Assembly (NCBI GenBank): GCA_001600455.1
Contig: BCKC01000001.1
Coordinates: 2,568,441 to 2,632,440, forward strand
DNA length: 64,000 nt
Direction: 5' to 3'
Source: Endocalyx cinctus
Lineage: Eukaryota; Ascomycota; Sordariomycetes; Amphisphaeriales; Apiosporaceae
The position numbers and the translations under genes were made by a program. The notes under the pieces were generated by a model. The model searched no databases, was not told the DNA's origin, and saw only the letters and a list, made by a program, of their open reading frames with translations. Positions 34,201 through 45,225 of this stretch are shown piece by piece. Each line of letters begins with the position of its first letter. The stretch's first letter is position 1.

Positions 34201-37155
34201 ATGGTTGGTAAAGACTGGTTCGGCAGATCGCGATCGAGGATCATATAGAGATCGAAGATCGGATATGAAAAGATCAGCGACGATCGAATAAGTTATAGAA
34301 GGATATTTGTAGTCCCAGTTTGACAGAATCAAATTGTCAAGTGATTGGCCAAAGAGGATCGTGACAGTTCCCCACGTGGTTAGAAGAAGAGACAAAATTT
34401 CAAGATGGTCGGCGTCGGACCCGCCAGAATGGTAACTTCAGCTATTTAAGTGGAACACGTGATCGGCCTTGAAAATTTAGCGCACTCTTAGCGATTGTTG
34501 CTTAGTTTAGCTTTTTTTTTTTTCTTCCCTTCTTCTTCTTCTTTTTCTTCTTCTTCTGCAAGGGACCTAACGAGTTAACCCAGGACTTGACGAATCCATG
34601 GATATTGATAGATAAGATTATGTTGAATGCAAGCCTTGACCTTGACCCTGAAGAGATCCTACCAAGGGTCTATTTAGTGGTCCAATAGGGTATCGTTACC
34701 CTTTAACTATCGTTAACAGACGAATCTTTACTTCGGTTTTTATTTCACATATCCTATCCATATATCTACACCTTATGGATATTTTTATCTGTTTAGCCTT
34801 GTTTAATCGGTGAATAATTCTATACTCCACCTAAGAATGATCGATCGATCTCTCTTCCGGGTTGAGAACTCCGCTTTCTTGTTTTTTTTTTTATGAAGTA
34901 TGAGAGAAAAGGAGACGAAAAACACACACGAGGAGAGGGGAAGACGAACATGTTGAAACCATAGAGAAAAAAGTATTCATCAGCCGCGTTTAACGAGACA
35001 TAACGAGTTTGTCTCAAGTTACTAGGTCAAATCACCGCATGTCAAGAAGTTCCTCTTATCATTACAAATCCTGTCTTCACCCCTAAACTATATGGTTAAG
35101 TACACTTCTGTATTTGAACCTAAATATACGTGTATACTATACATATAAAATTCATCTTTACAAGATCCTTCGCCCGGATACACTGCACTATTATCCCCAC
35201 TAACACTTGACCGAACATGACGATACCCGGTCGTCTTTAAACGTGTTTTCTTGGCAATAGCATACTTCCTTCATAGGAGTCAAGTTAGGCCCTTTTAACG
35301 ACATCTAATTCTGATGCCTAGTCCTAGTCTCTATCACTTATTCCTTAGTGAACACATGGTGTTCTTTACGAACATCACTGTTTACGACAACTGTGGCTTT
35401 TTATCGCCACACACTGACTGATTATTGGACGCGTACACTTATCAATCAACCAAGAATGACTGATACGAAGTGGAAGCAACCCTCCAAGACTGACACCCCC
35501 TCCATTATTGTTGATAGGCTTGATAAGCCTCATCATCTGACCCCTACCCCGTTTACAATATAGGATTTTTCAAGATTTTCAAGATTTTCAATAGTTCTCA
35601 TGCAGCGGACTAACTAATGGAATGCTTACATAGTTCCCTTACAGCCGGAATGCGGCCACTATTCGACCCCATGTTGAACATCTTTCCCACCCTGGGCGTA
35701 TCCATTCATACCTTCTCACCTTTCTTTTTCATCCCACACCAGATCGCCGATCATGTCCGTCTTTGTTCAAGTTTCGGGATCGGGGTTAAGTCACACAGCA
35801 GTGGCGTCCCGGATCTACATGGCATTTATGTCTATCCATCATGGGGTTTTCACATTTCCCATTATTCGTGTTCTTTTTCTTTTTTCCTTCTCTCCTAACC
35901 TAAACGCTTATCGCGACAAAATTAAGAAATGATTCCATTTGAAAAGATAACCGGTAAGTTAGTGCTAAGGCTTACCGCCGCAAGGCCCGTCTCGCGCCTA
36001 CTGGTATTCTAGCCCAGCCTTTTTTTTACTATAGCAACGGCGCCCAACTCAGCTCAGGTAAGCCCTACACGTCTAATACGTTTGGTCAACAACGACAAGT
36101 GCAGTGCCACATTAAGCTGATAGATATTTTGGGCAGTCAAACAAAATTATGCAGTTATAGTTTATGCAAGGTACCATGCAAACGGCATGCATAGGATGAT
36201 AATCGATCTAATGGCCAATTGTTCGATCGACTAATAAGACACGCCAAATGACAAGAACGCTCACGAGTTTGAATAAAGTCATAATTTTGAAACTGCATGT
36301 TTGTCCATCGAGTCCGAGTTACGGATGGTTCGGTAGATAAAAATGCGTATGCAACTATGTCAGATGAACGCTTTTACCGAAACTTGGTGGTGGCCTCAAT
36401 CCACCATGTCTTAAGTAACGAGCGACATGCCTGCTCGTATCTCTAACTAGGTTGATCCACCCATACACACCAACCTCTAAGTTTCTTATAACATTTCTAT
36501 TACAACTTCCACACCCATTTAGACGCGTGATGCCATTTTGGGTAATAAACTTAGTCAATTCCTGTTCTCTTATTCTCTTATCCTCCTCTTTTATGTGGGG
36601 TTGGGCTATTATTGGTGGAGTTGTGATTCACACTTCTATCGATTTTACTAGGAACGACTTACTTCGAGCTGAAAGTTCCATGGATGACCACCAAGGCACC
36701 CTTCCATTCCAATTTGCCTGTTTACTCACAAGGCAACGTTTATTTCTTAAAATGACGGGTGACTAACAAATCATCGGCCACCTTTTTTTTTTTTTTTTTT
36801 CTTTCTTTGGTTAATTACAACAGGCATTCACTCTTCACCTTCTGCCTAGTGTCGGTATATATATTAATCACATCTCGCCCCTTGTCTTCTCCTATCCTTT
36901 TTTTCTTTCTGCTCGTCTTACCTTGTGTTTCGCAAATTATCAAATACATGTTCTAGTTTCAACTCGCGTCTTCGGTCTTCTCTGAACACGAGTTTCTTGA
37001 GCCGGCGTATGACCGGCGGCTCTTAGTATAGAGCATACAGAGGTGCATCTCCCATTTATATCATCTCTTCATTAGACGCCAAACAGGAATGTTCACATCG
37101 TAGAGAGTTCCCACTTCCACGCTTCCCTCGCAGCCCAGCTTCAAATATCACCACA
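28296..37155. other. 8.9 kb gene-poor interval
   Basis: No secure gene. It includes the promoter of the 26706-28295 gene at the left and that of the 37156 gene at the right. Contents seen: T tracts (29869-29886, 34510-34520, 36783-36800), a (GCTTTT)4 repeat at 30249-30272, a TTCAAGATT triplicate near 35568-35590, and a minus-strand stretch at 33000-34440 with protein-like fragments interrupted by stops, described in the findings. Confidence 0.5.
30249..30272. repeat. (GCTTTT)4 hexanucleotide repeat
   Basis: Four perfect copies of GCTTTT in non-coding sequence. Confidence 0.95.
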
Positions 37156-37944
37156 ATGCCTGCGCAATCTAACATCATGCCCTTGTTGGCACCCGATATG
37201 TGGTCGTCGAGCCCAATTCGATCGACTCCCTCTTTAGACGAAGATGGGATCTCCACAGACGATGAAGACCTTGAAATACCGTCGTCTCACGCCAACCCTT
37301 TGACATACTTCTTAACCCCGCCTACACCCAAGGAAGAAGAACTTGAGTTCGACTTCGACTTCGAAGACGACGGTATCGAGGATTCCAACCATCCTCGAAC
37401 CATCGTCCGTAACATCAGCCCCTCCACCCTAGACGGGCTGAAGAAATTCCGGCCCAAGTCGCCGCCGTCCGAGGCCGAGTCCGCCATCCTAGACGAGGAT
37501 GAGGACTCGGACGACGGCGAGGATTACATCCGCTTCACGCCTCACAAGTCGCTCCCGTTCGGCTTCGAGAACTTCTTCGACCAGCCGCCCAGGCGCCTCT
37601 CTCCGACCAGTTCCCTGTCACAGAGCAACCCGGAAACGCTCCTGTCGCCCGCCGCATTCCACGTCGGGTCGCCTCGGGGGCGCCCTTCGAAGCGGTTCGC
37701 ACCGCCGCGACGATCATTCAGCAGGGGGAGGCCCCGGAGCGTGTCCCTCCAGCGACGCCACTCGTGGCGCGAGCCCAGCCCGGACGTGTGGTCCATCGAA
37801 GAAGAGCCGGAGAAGGAGACGATGAGCGAGATGGGTTTAAGCGTCGACGACTTGGACGACGACCTGCACAAAGCGCGACCTATAGACATACCGGCTGCAA
37901 AGCCAAAGAAAAAGGTCCGGTTCATCTTACCGGCCAAGGAATAA
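37156..37944 (+). CDS. uncharacterised acidic/basic protein with C-terminal KKVRF motif
   Basis: A single frame of 262 residues from MPAQSNIMPLLAPDMWSSSP. The protein is mostly disordered. It has an acidic stretch around 58-74 (EEELEFDFDFEDDGIED), a second acidic stretch DEDEDSDDGEDYIRFTPHKS near 113-132, then a hydrophobic GFENFFDQPPRRLSPTSSLS, and a basic serine-rich part with RSFSRGRPRSVSLQRRHSWR. The C-terminus is KPKKKVRFILPAKE, where KKKVRF (251-256) fits the RVxF motif by which many proteins dock on protein phosphatase 1. I recognise no named family, though small ascomycete proteins with a VRFxLP end exist. The body also carries possible kinase sites (RRHS, SPT). A phosphatase-related role is only inference. 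Coding GC is clearly above the flanks. Confidence 0.82.
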   Translation: MPAQSNIMPLLAPDMWSSSPIRSTPSLDEDGISTDDEDLEIPSSHANPLTYFLTPPTPKEEELEFDFDFEDDGIEDSNHPRTIVRNISPSTLDGLKKFRPKSPPSEAESAILDEDEDSDDGEDYIRFTPHKSLPFGFENFFDQPPRRLSPTSSLSQSNPETLLSPAAFHVGSPRGRPSKRFAPPRRSFSRGRPRSVSLQRRHSWREPSPDVWSIEEEPEKETMSEMGLSVDDLDDDLHKARPIDIPAAKPKKKVRFILPAKE

Positions 37945-40548
37945 AATCCTACTTATTTGTTTTTCCCTTTTCTTCTTCTAGCATTCCTTTCATCTAATCT
38001 TTTCCGACTCTTTCTATTCATAACTATGGTGGATAGGCTTGGGGTATCAGGCATGCATGCATACATCTGGCGTTTAGGTTTACTCGGGTTTCATAAACAT
38101 CATTATTACTATTTTTCCTTACTCATTATCTACATCTGCATTCGGCGGTCTCTTACAAAGATTTTGAGCTTTTCAGGGGGTTGCATTACTGGTTTAAACG
38201 GGCAGGTTTAAATGGGGATATACACATCATCTCGGCTAACAGATTGGATTTGGGATTTCTTTTTGTTTTTGTTTTTTTTTGTTTTTCGAAGTGATACCTA
38301 TTTGTCGTTACTTCTTTGGGGTTTTTCTCTTTTTGCTATAAACATTTATCTCAGATACCTCTTCGGCGATATCGCACAGCATCCAATTTAATTTTTATTG
38401 CTATTACCACTCTATCTAGAATTTATCGTCCCTATTGCGTGAATGAAATTTTCCTATCGTAAATGTCTAGAAAAGACAGTCGTAGTTCTAGACTCTGTAG
38501 CTAGGCTTTAGGGAGGACAATAGATCTATACATTTACGTCTAGCCTTCGTATCATTCAACCTTCTAGTTAGTTCTAAAAAAGCGCCCCAAGGTATTTTAG
38601 GCACACGTAGCGGTCAGCGCTCGAGAAGAAAATTTCCCGATATGCGCAAGCGAAATCCGTCTTCTCGTTCGCTCTCCTCAAGCGAGCGCTGAGCCTCAAT
38701 CAACCAGCCAGCCAACTGACCAGCTAGCCAAACATTCCTACCCCCGGCTTCCTCCGATCCGAGCAATAAGTACAAAAGTAAAGCCTCTCTCACTATTGAT
38801 AGCAGAAATAGGGCATGCAAGGGAAGAGATCGTTTTTTTTTTGCCACTAATCCGGCCGACTCCGAATCCATTCCTAGACGGCGAGTTCTCATTGGATACG
38901 CCATCGCGAACTGTCATAATGATGATGATGGTGTTGCCGTATTAAAAACGAAGAAGAGAGGCTCTATCTTTCTCTGTCTCACCTAACCCATCTGGCCCCA
39001 TCCAACCCTTCTTCTTCCAGATATGGAGATGGCCAAAAAAAGAAAAAGAAACAAGAAAGAAATGGGTGGCAGCTTACTCCCTTTTTGTTCTTATGACATG
39101 GTCGTACACACGCTTCTGATGGAGTTAAGCGGTCAACAATGTTCGTGAGCAAGCGGACTTAGTCAGATGAGAGAGCACTTACCTTTTCTGGCTGATGCTC
39201 ACGACTGGTTGGCCAGTTGTTGGGTTGGGTGGGTGGCGTGGGTGAGCCAGTAGATGGGTGGATGGATGAAAAATGAAGACCAAGCCAAGAGAGAGAGAAC
39301 GAGAACGTAGAGAGAGAGAGAGAGAGAGAAAAGCAAGGTCAAGTCAGTGAATTGGTAATGATCAATTTTCTCTCCTCGGAGATTATCTTTCTACTCTGGA
39401 CTCATTCAGCGACACTTCAAACTTGAGCGCCCTTATTCTGCACAGTTAAGAGGTCAGAAAACAAAGGTCCTTGTCGTGTACGCTCTCCTTGGCTTATCTA
39501 GCATACACGTGGAAGCCACTTTCTTTCTCTTGTTTTTTTTTCCGCCGCAAAGTCTTTCATCTCCGCCGCAGATAAGCACTAAGGTACAGCTACTACATAC
39601 TGTAGTCACTTCATATGATAACCTCACTTTGATTAAATAGGCCCTGTCGATCCGGTTCGAGGATAAAGTGTTCTAGACGAGAAACCGAGTATAAGGAAGA
39701 CCCCAAAATAGATAAAAGAGAAAAAGAAGAAAAAAAGGGTTCGGAAAATTAGATAAAAATAACTTTTTTTATGTATTGTGTGTGTGATGTATCCGGTTTC
39801 TTCTTCTTTTCTTCCCATTAGCATCTAAGCTTCTCACCGCCATCCCACAAGTATGTATGAATGTGTGGCGATGACCATGTAAGGAGCGTGACACCTTCTC
39901 ACCTTCTTCCCTCCCTAGCTTTACCCAAACTGTCGGAACGGAGACCGTAAGCACAAGTAACCAATGACCCGGTGCTTACTTTACGTGTGGGTAGGTGGTG
40001 TGTAAGAAAAAAAAAATAAGACAAAAAGAAAAAACCGAAAGAAGAAGAAAGTCTTTATTTAAATGTTACACATCAGATCGCATGGAATACCAGATCGTTG
40101 TTGCATATAGATAGGGCTGCAGCGTTGCCTTCCGTCCCTTCGTCCTACTACACAAACAGGGCCATCGGCTGACCATGATGCTCCGATGAGACGCACGTAG
40201 GGTAGCTTACAATCTCGAGAAATGTAAGGGATTTGAAGAAATTACAAAGATGCGGAGTGTCAGCAGAACCCTGATTACTGAATGCGGAAACCCTTTTTTT
40301 CCGAGTGATTTTTCTTAATAACCCTCCTTTTCATATTTCCTGTGTGCCTCGATTACGAATCATCACTCTAAACTAAATTATAGTAAGAGCATAAGTAGAC
40401 GCGTAGATTCGTAAGCTAGATATATCCTTAAGATGATATTTACTAATATAATAATTATGACCAAACATTGTTTGTAATGATACCGATGCATGTCCGCTCG
40501 CCACTCCGTCCTGCTTCCTTTGCTTATAATATGATATCTCACATCAAC

Positions 40549-40588
40549 TCACCTCACCTCACCTTACCTTACCTTACCTTACCTCACC
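40549..40588. repeat. ACCTC/ACCTT pentanucleotide repeat
   Basis: About eight copies of ACCTY in tandem, with C copies at the edges and T copies in the middle. It forms the outer left arm of the imperfect inverted repeat noted at 40549-40835. Confidence 0.85.
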
Positions 40589-41943
40589 GAGGCATAGTTT
40601 TCGATATTATACATCTACATCTCACCGCCTCCTTTTCCACGTAGGCCAACGAAAGAATTTTAACTACGATATACACGGAATAAGACCGACTTGACGCCTC
40701 ATATATGACAGCGTGAGGAACCCCCACGCTCATATATTTAGCCCTTTCATCGACGAGCAGTCGGGACGCAATCAATGGACGAGAATATATGTGATGTAGA
40801 TGTGATGGAATAAGGTAGGATGGGATGAGGTGAGACCTTTTGTTATTTACTGATTCTAGATACATATAATTTCAGGGAAGAACTTCAAAAGGCTGACGAT
40901 ATCTCCCTTTGCGTATCTACACATACGTATACACACTGCGTATACGTGCTCGACTGTATGTTTTAGAAAAGATCCATCTCTAGCTGACCTCGACAAAAAC
41001 CGGGGTCCTTCGTCATACGTACGTGTGGCTTTAGTCGTCCCAACGTGCTGGGTCGTTCCCACGTTTTGGGGGCTAGTTCTTTACTTATTGATATATATAT
41101 ATATATAGGTGTGTCTGTGTGTATTTCTCTCGTAAGCTACCATATTCGATCACCACTGCATATCAGTCAGAGATGGTCCAAAGCATCGGTTCCATGACGT
41201 TCTTATGCAAGGCGAGGGTAGGAAAATATTCCAAATAAGAACCCGTCTTTTAACCAGATGCCATGTTTCCGTAAGGATCGTCTAAGCAAGATCTACCATG
41301 TCACGATATCTCGCTCATCGTCCAATTGCTGGGCCCTTATGGAATATTTCGTTGGGGTTGCATCATGCAGTAGTGTAGATAAGCAGGAAAGGGACAATGG
41401 TCTCCCACAGACTATCAGATATAATACCTGGGCTGCTAGGTTGGCCGTTCGATAGAAGATCCGACTCAGAATCTTGGTCGGCGCTCATATATTAACTTAG
41501 CATCTACGCATAGCATACCGTGCCTTATCGGTACGGAAGTCCTACAGCAACGTATCCATGTAAATTGCTCACTTCTAATATATTCCCTCAAATAACGCAT
41601 CCAAGAAATAAGGTAGGGAGATATATGGTGGCTACCGGATAGAGGCAAAAGGATCGCTGACCTGCTTCACCGCTCATTCATTACATACTTCTAGATAGCT
41701 ACTTAGTTGAGATGGTGGTTTATCGTCAGCACAAATACAAGAAATCCATCTTATTCAAGAAGATCTATAAAACGGAAATCCGTCTCAGGGTGCCGACCGA
41801 TTCCAGAATCCCGCTTGCACGAGCTCGAATCCCGTTTCTCGTATGGCCCCGACACGGTTATGTGCTCAGTAACTTGTGAAGATGGAACTAAAAATGCATG
41901 GCCTCGTAATAGTCATTCATGAGAACATTAGCTCCAGCAGGAT

Positions 41944-41961
41944 GGGGGGGGGGGGGGGGGG
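41944..41961. repeat. G18 homopolymer
   Basis: Eighteen consecutive G on the plus strand followed by TTGGG. Length is sensitive to sequencing error. Confidence 0.9.
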
Positions 41962-42614
41962 TTGGGTTCATTCAGGAGAATAGCGCTAGTCTCCATACAA
42001 GTCTACATGCCGCTATCATTTTACTTTCTATCAACGTGGTTTCGTATTCCAGTTTGATGTTGTGTAATTCGGACCCGTGTGCAAATTCGGCAGCGCAGAT
42101 GAAATTGTGCAAAATCCAAATGCCACCAGTATCGTTAAACGTCCCAGTTGTTGACCCTATTCAGTGATACTAAATGGAGTACCATATAAAGTGTCACAAA
42201 CACCGAAAGAGATAATTCATATTATCCAGAGGCGCTGTAAATATCGCCGAGGAGCATCTATAACCTGTAGAACTAATCAAGTACTTTTTGGGCGGCGAGG
42301 ACCAAGTAGAAATAACATTCACGTATTCACACAGAAAGAAGAACATGACAACTAACTCATGGGTATTTATCATCTATTTTGCGAGACGTTTAGGTCAGCA
42401 TGTACTACTTAATTTTCCATCTCGATGCCCTCCGATTTCGCCCTCTGGCAGTCAATTTTAACTGTAACACAAGGCTTATAACCACGAAACGCCACCAACG
42501 CCGTTGCCCCGATGCAAACATTTCTCTGGTTTGATACACGGAAAAGACCCCGCCCTATGAAAATGTAAAGAAAATGAAAATGAAAACGTCGTATGTGCAA
42601 GTCACGCAAAGATT

Positions 42615-45225
42615 CTATTCCTCTTCGTCCGTGTCTCCCGCATCTTCTATCGTCACTGCTTTGGCCTTGCCCTTGCCTTTACTAGTTGACGAGTCATCAT
42701 CCTCGCTGCTATCCTGGGCAGGTTGCTCTTGAGGGCTAGCTACCGTGTCTGGTCTTGACTGAGGCTCACGCACACCTTCTGACACCGACGACGGGCTAGT
42801 AGCCTCACGACTAGCAAAGAGCTGAGCAGCACCACCCCAATTAGGCATTAACGGGGTAGGCGCAGCGACATTAGGCGGTTCGCGCTGGATCTCAGACGTC
42901 GGGATAGACGATACGTGCTCAGAATTTTCACCATGTCCTACGCTGCCGCGGGAGTTTGAAGGGTCTTCGGGTGTCGCATTAGTAGAGTTGGCAATACCAT
43001 TAGAATTGTCATTCACAGGAACCATTGTCGGGTGAGCCTGTGACATTTCCGCGGGCTGGAAATTAGGTTGGGTCCACGAAGGTTGCTGGTAATGCTGTCC
43101 GTCCAGGCGTTGAAGGGGCAGTAGTGACCAGCCTGGAGGAATAGCAACGCCTTCAGGAAGATCATTACTACCTGCAGGAATCGAAGCTGAATATGGTGCA
43201 ACTCCATGTCGAGTAACCGTAGACGGTGAGGTACGGGTAGGCAAGGCAGGAAATTGCTGTTGTAGTGGCGGGAAAGGGTTGTTCATCATAGGTTGAGCAG
43301 GTTGAGGGACTGGCGCACCCGGAACTTGCTGGACGTGTTGCTGCATCTGGCGTAACCGATTTAGCTCCCCGACCAACGCATGAAGAGTCTGAAGTTCGAC
43401 TTGGGTCGCCTGTAAATTAGCGAGTTCATGGTGTATACGGAAAGATATTTCTTGCAACTGAGCTTGCATTTCCATCAGGTTGTTGAGGCCAGCCATGCTT
43501 CCAGGGACAACGGGTCCTGGCGTTTGAGCAGCCGGGGCTTGTGGGGCAGCATGGGCAGGAGGAGGATTTGTAGGATCAGGAAGACGGAGTTGCTGAGCCA
43601 TTTCTTCGATGTTGTTGGCATTTCCTTGAGCAAATCCCAATCGCAAGGGTCCGAGTTGAAAGACGCGCATTCTAGGTCGATTCTGATCAGGCTGAGCGGG
43701 GTTAGGTCCTCCGTTGTTCGGCCCATGTTGCTGTTGACCCGGGGCACCGGCATTTGCGCCCGGAGCAAGAGCTCCTCCATCCGCTGCAGCAGCATCGATC
43801 ACCACAGAACGTCGACACGTAGGACAAACCTGTTGCCTCTCTAGCCAGCTCTTTAGGCATCCAGAGTGCAAAATATGTCCGCAGGGAAGTTTCTTAGGAC
43901 GAGTTCTTTCAATTGCTCCATCAGGACTGTTAGGGTTCCAGGGTCTCATTTCCTCTCTACATATGATGCATGTATTCTCGCGCTCGAGATCTTCCTCGCT
44001 GGCGTCCAGGTATTTATTCATGTCTTGAAGAGCTTTCCGGTATCGCATTATCGCGCCAAGTCGTTTGACGAATGATCGTGCCGTCAGGAAGAGATCACGC
44101 ATAATATGAATGGGCAATCCGTAGAACATCATTAGAATAGCGAAGAAGGCGGAATAGATGCCGAGCTTGACAAAATCTAAAAACCGTGTTAGCAAGATAT
44201 AGGGTCGCAAATATGCATATAAATCACATACCAGCTACAAGATCGAGACTCAAAATCCATTGTCCCTTGGATTCCCAACCTGGAACCTCGATATCCATTT
44301 CGTCAACGTCATCTTCCTCGGGAAGTTCTTCTCGCTGGGCGGCCTCTGCTTCAGCAGGATCACCGGATTGTCGGCGTCGCAATATATCCTGTCGCTGTTC
44401 ACGTATCTGCTTACGTCTATCCTCCAATCTTTGTCGTGTCTGTTTCTGGATTATATCGGCCTCGACCAATGACAAGATGTAACGTATTCCGGTGCGATAA
44501 GAACAGGTAGCCAGGATAGCAAACTCAAAAAGAAACATGACCATCATGTTAGGACGGGCTTGTTGGATCACAGATCTGACGGTGTAGATGAATAGCCAGG
44601 TATCGTAGATGGAACTCAATATCAAGGAAATGGAGAGTCTCGTATGGAATAGTCGCGGGTTGGTGGGGGGTTGTTGCTCTAGAATTTCAACACGACCTTC
44701 GCCTATCCATTCCCAAACTTTTCCTGTAACCAAAGCCGTAAACATGACCAAAAACCAAGCGCCAACTTCTTCTCGGAATATGGTCATGGCTAGGCAAGTT
44801 TCCGTCACGGCGAACCATGCCTTTTCGTAGAGTTGTTCGACTTCGACGGGTCGGAGAGGGCCGTAGCATAATCGCTGGAGGCCCCAGACAAAGGTACCAT
44901 AGATTAACAGGATAAGATTGATTAGTATCTGTGCGTTATTATCGAGAGGTTAGTTCAGAAGGCGAAGCGACAGCGATGGATAGGTTAAAAAGAGCAAGAA
45001 TTTCTTCACGTGTCCACATACCATTAAGCTAAGATTATTCTGCGACAGATACACCATAGCCGAGTAGAAATTAGCACGTTGGTTGAAGGCATAGGCAACT
45101 ACACCAGCAGCCAAAGCAGCCGAGCTCTAGGATGACGATTAAGTTAGCTCATATAACGACGACGAAAGCTACAATAAAGAATTGTGATATATGAAGCTTA
45201 CCCCGGCATACCAGTAGAGTCGCAT
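42615..45225 (-). CDS. HRD1: HRD1-type ER membrane RING ubiquitin ligase
   Basis: Hrd1/Der3 is the multi-spanning RING E3 of ER-associated degradation, moving misfolded proteins to the cytosol and ubiquitinating them. Exons 45225-45202, 45126-45022, 44928-44232 and 44176-42615 sum to 2388 nt or 795 residues with agreeing phases. The N-terminus is [20 protein letters not shown], and several transmembrane helices follow to about residue 300, with family blocks [40 protein letters not shown] and [20 protein letters not shown]. The RING-H2 domain lies at 345-396: C345, C348, C374, H376, H379, C382, C393 and C396. The long C-terminal region is disordered, rich in P, Q, N and A, and ends acidic (TDEEE). 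An E/D-rich insert [20 protein letters not shown] lies in the cytosolic loop before the last helices. Overall length and layout fit filamentous-fungal Hrd1. Confidence 0.95.

Larger units (their letters stand above)
37945..42614. other. 4.7 kb intergenic region
   Basis: No gene recognised. It includes an (AG) run at 39309-39329, an ACCTY pentamer repeat at 40549-40588 inside a larger imperfect inverted repeat, an AT run at about 41089-41106, and a G18 homopolymer. On the minus strand, GTAAGT near 39181 and GTAAGC near 39975 look like donors but no matching coding exons are found. Confidence 0.5.

Noticed and set aside
8497..35590. GGTTTTCA triplicate near 8497 and TTCAAGATT triplicate near 35568 as ends of one element
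   Set aside because: The two repeats are similar, but the flanks are not related, so there is no evidence for a common mobile element.
38614..39975. Minus-strand GTAAGT/GTAAGC donor-like sites with a 96-codon frame downstream
   Set aside because: No acceptor and frame combination gives a convincing protein; the frame looks random.
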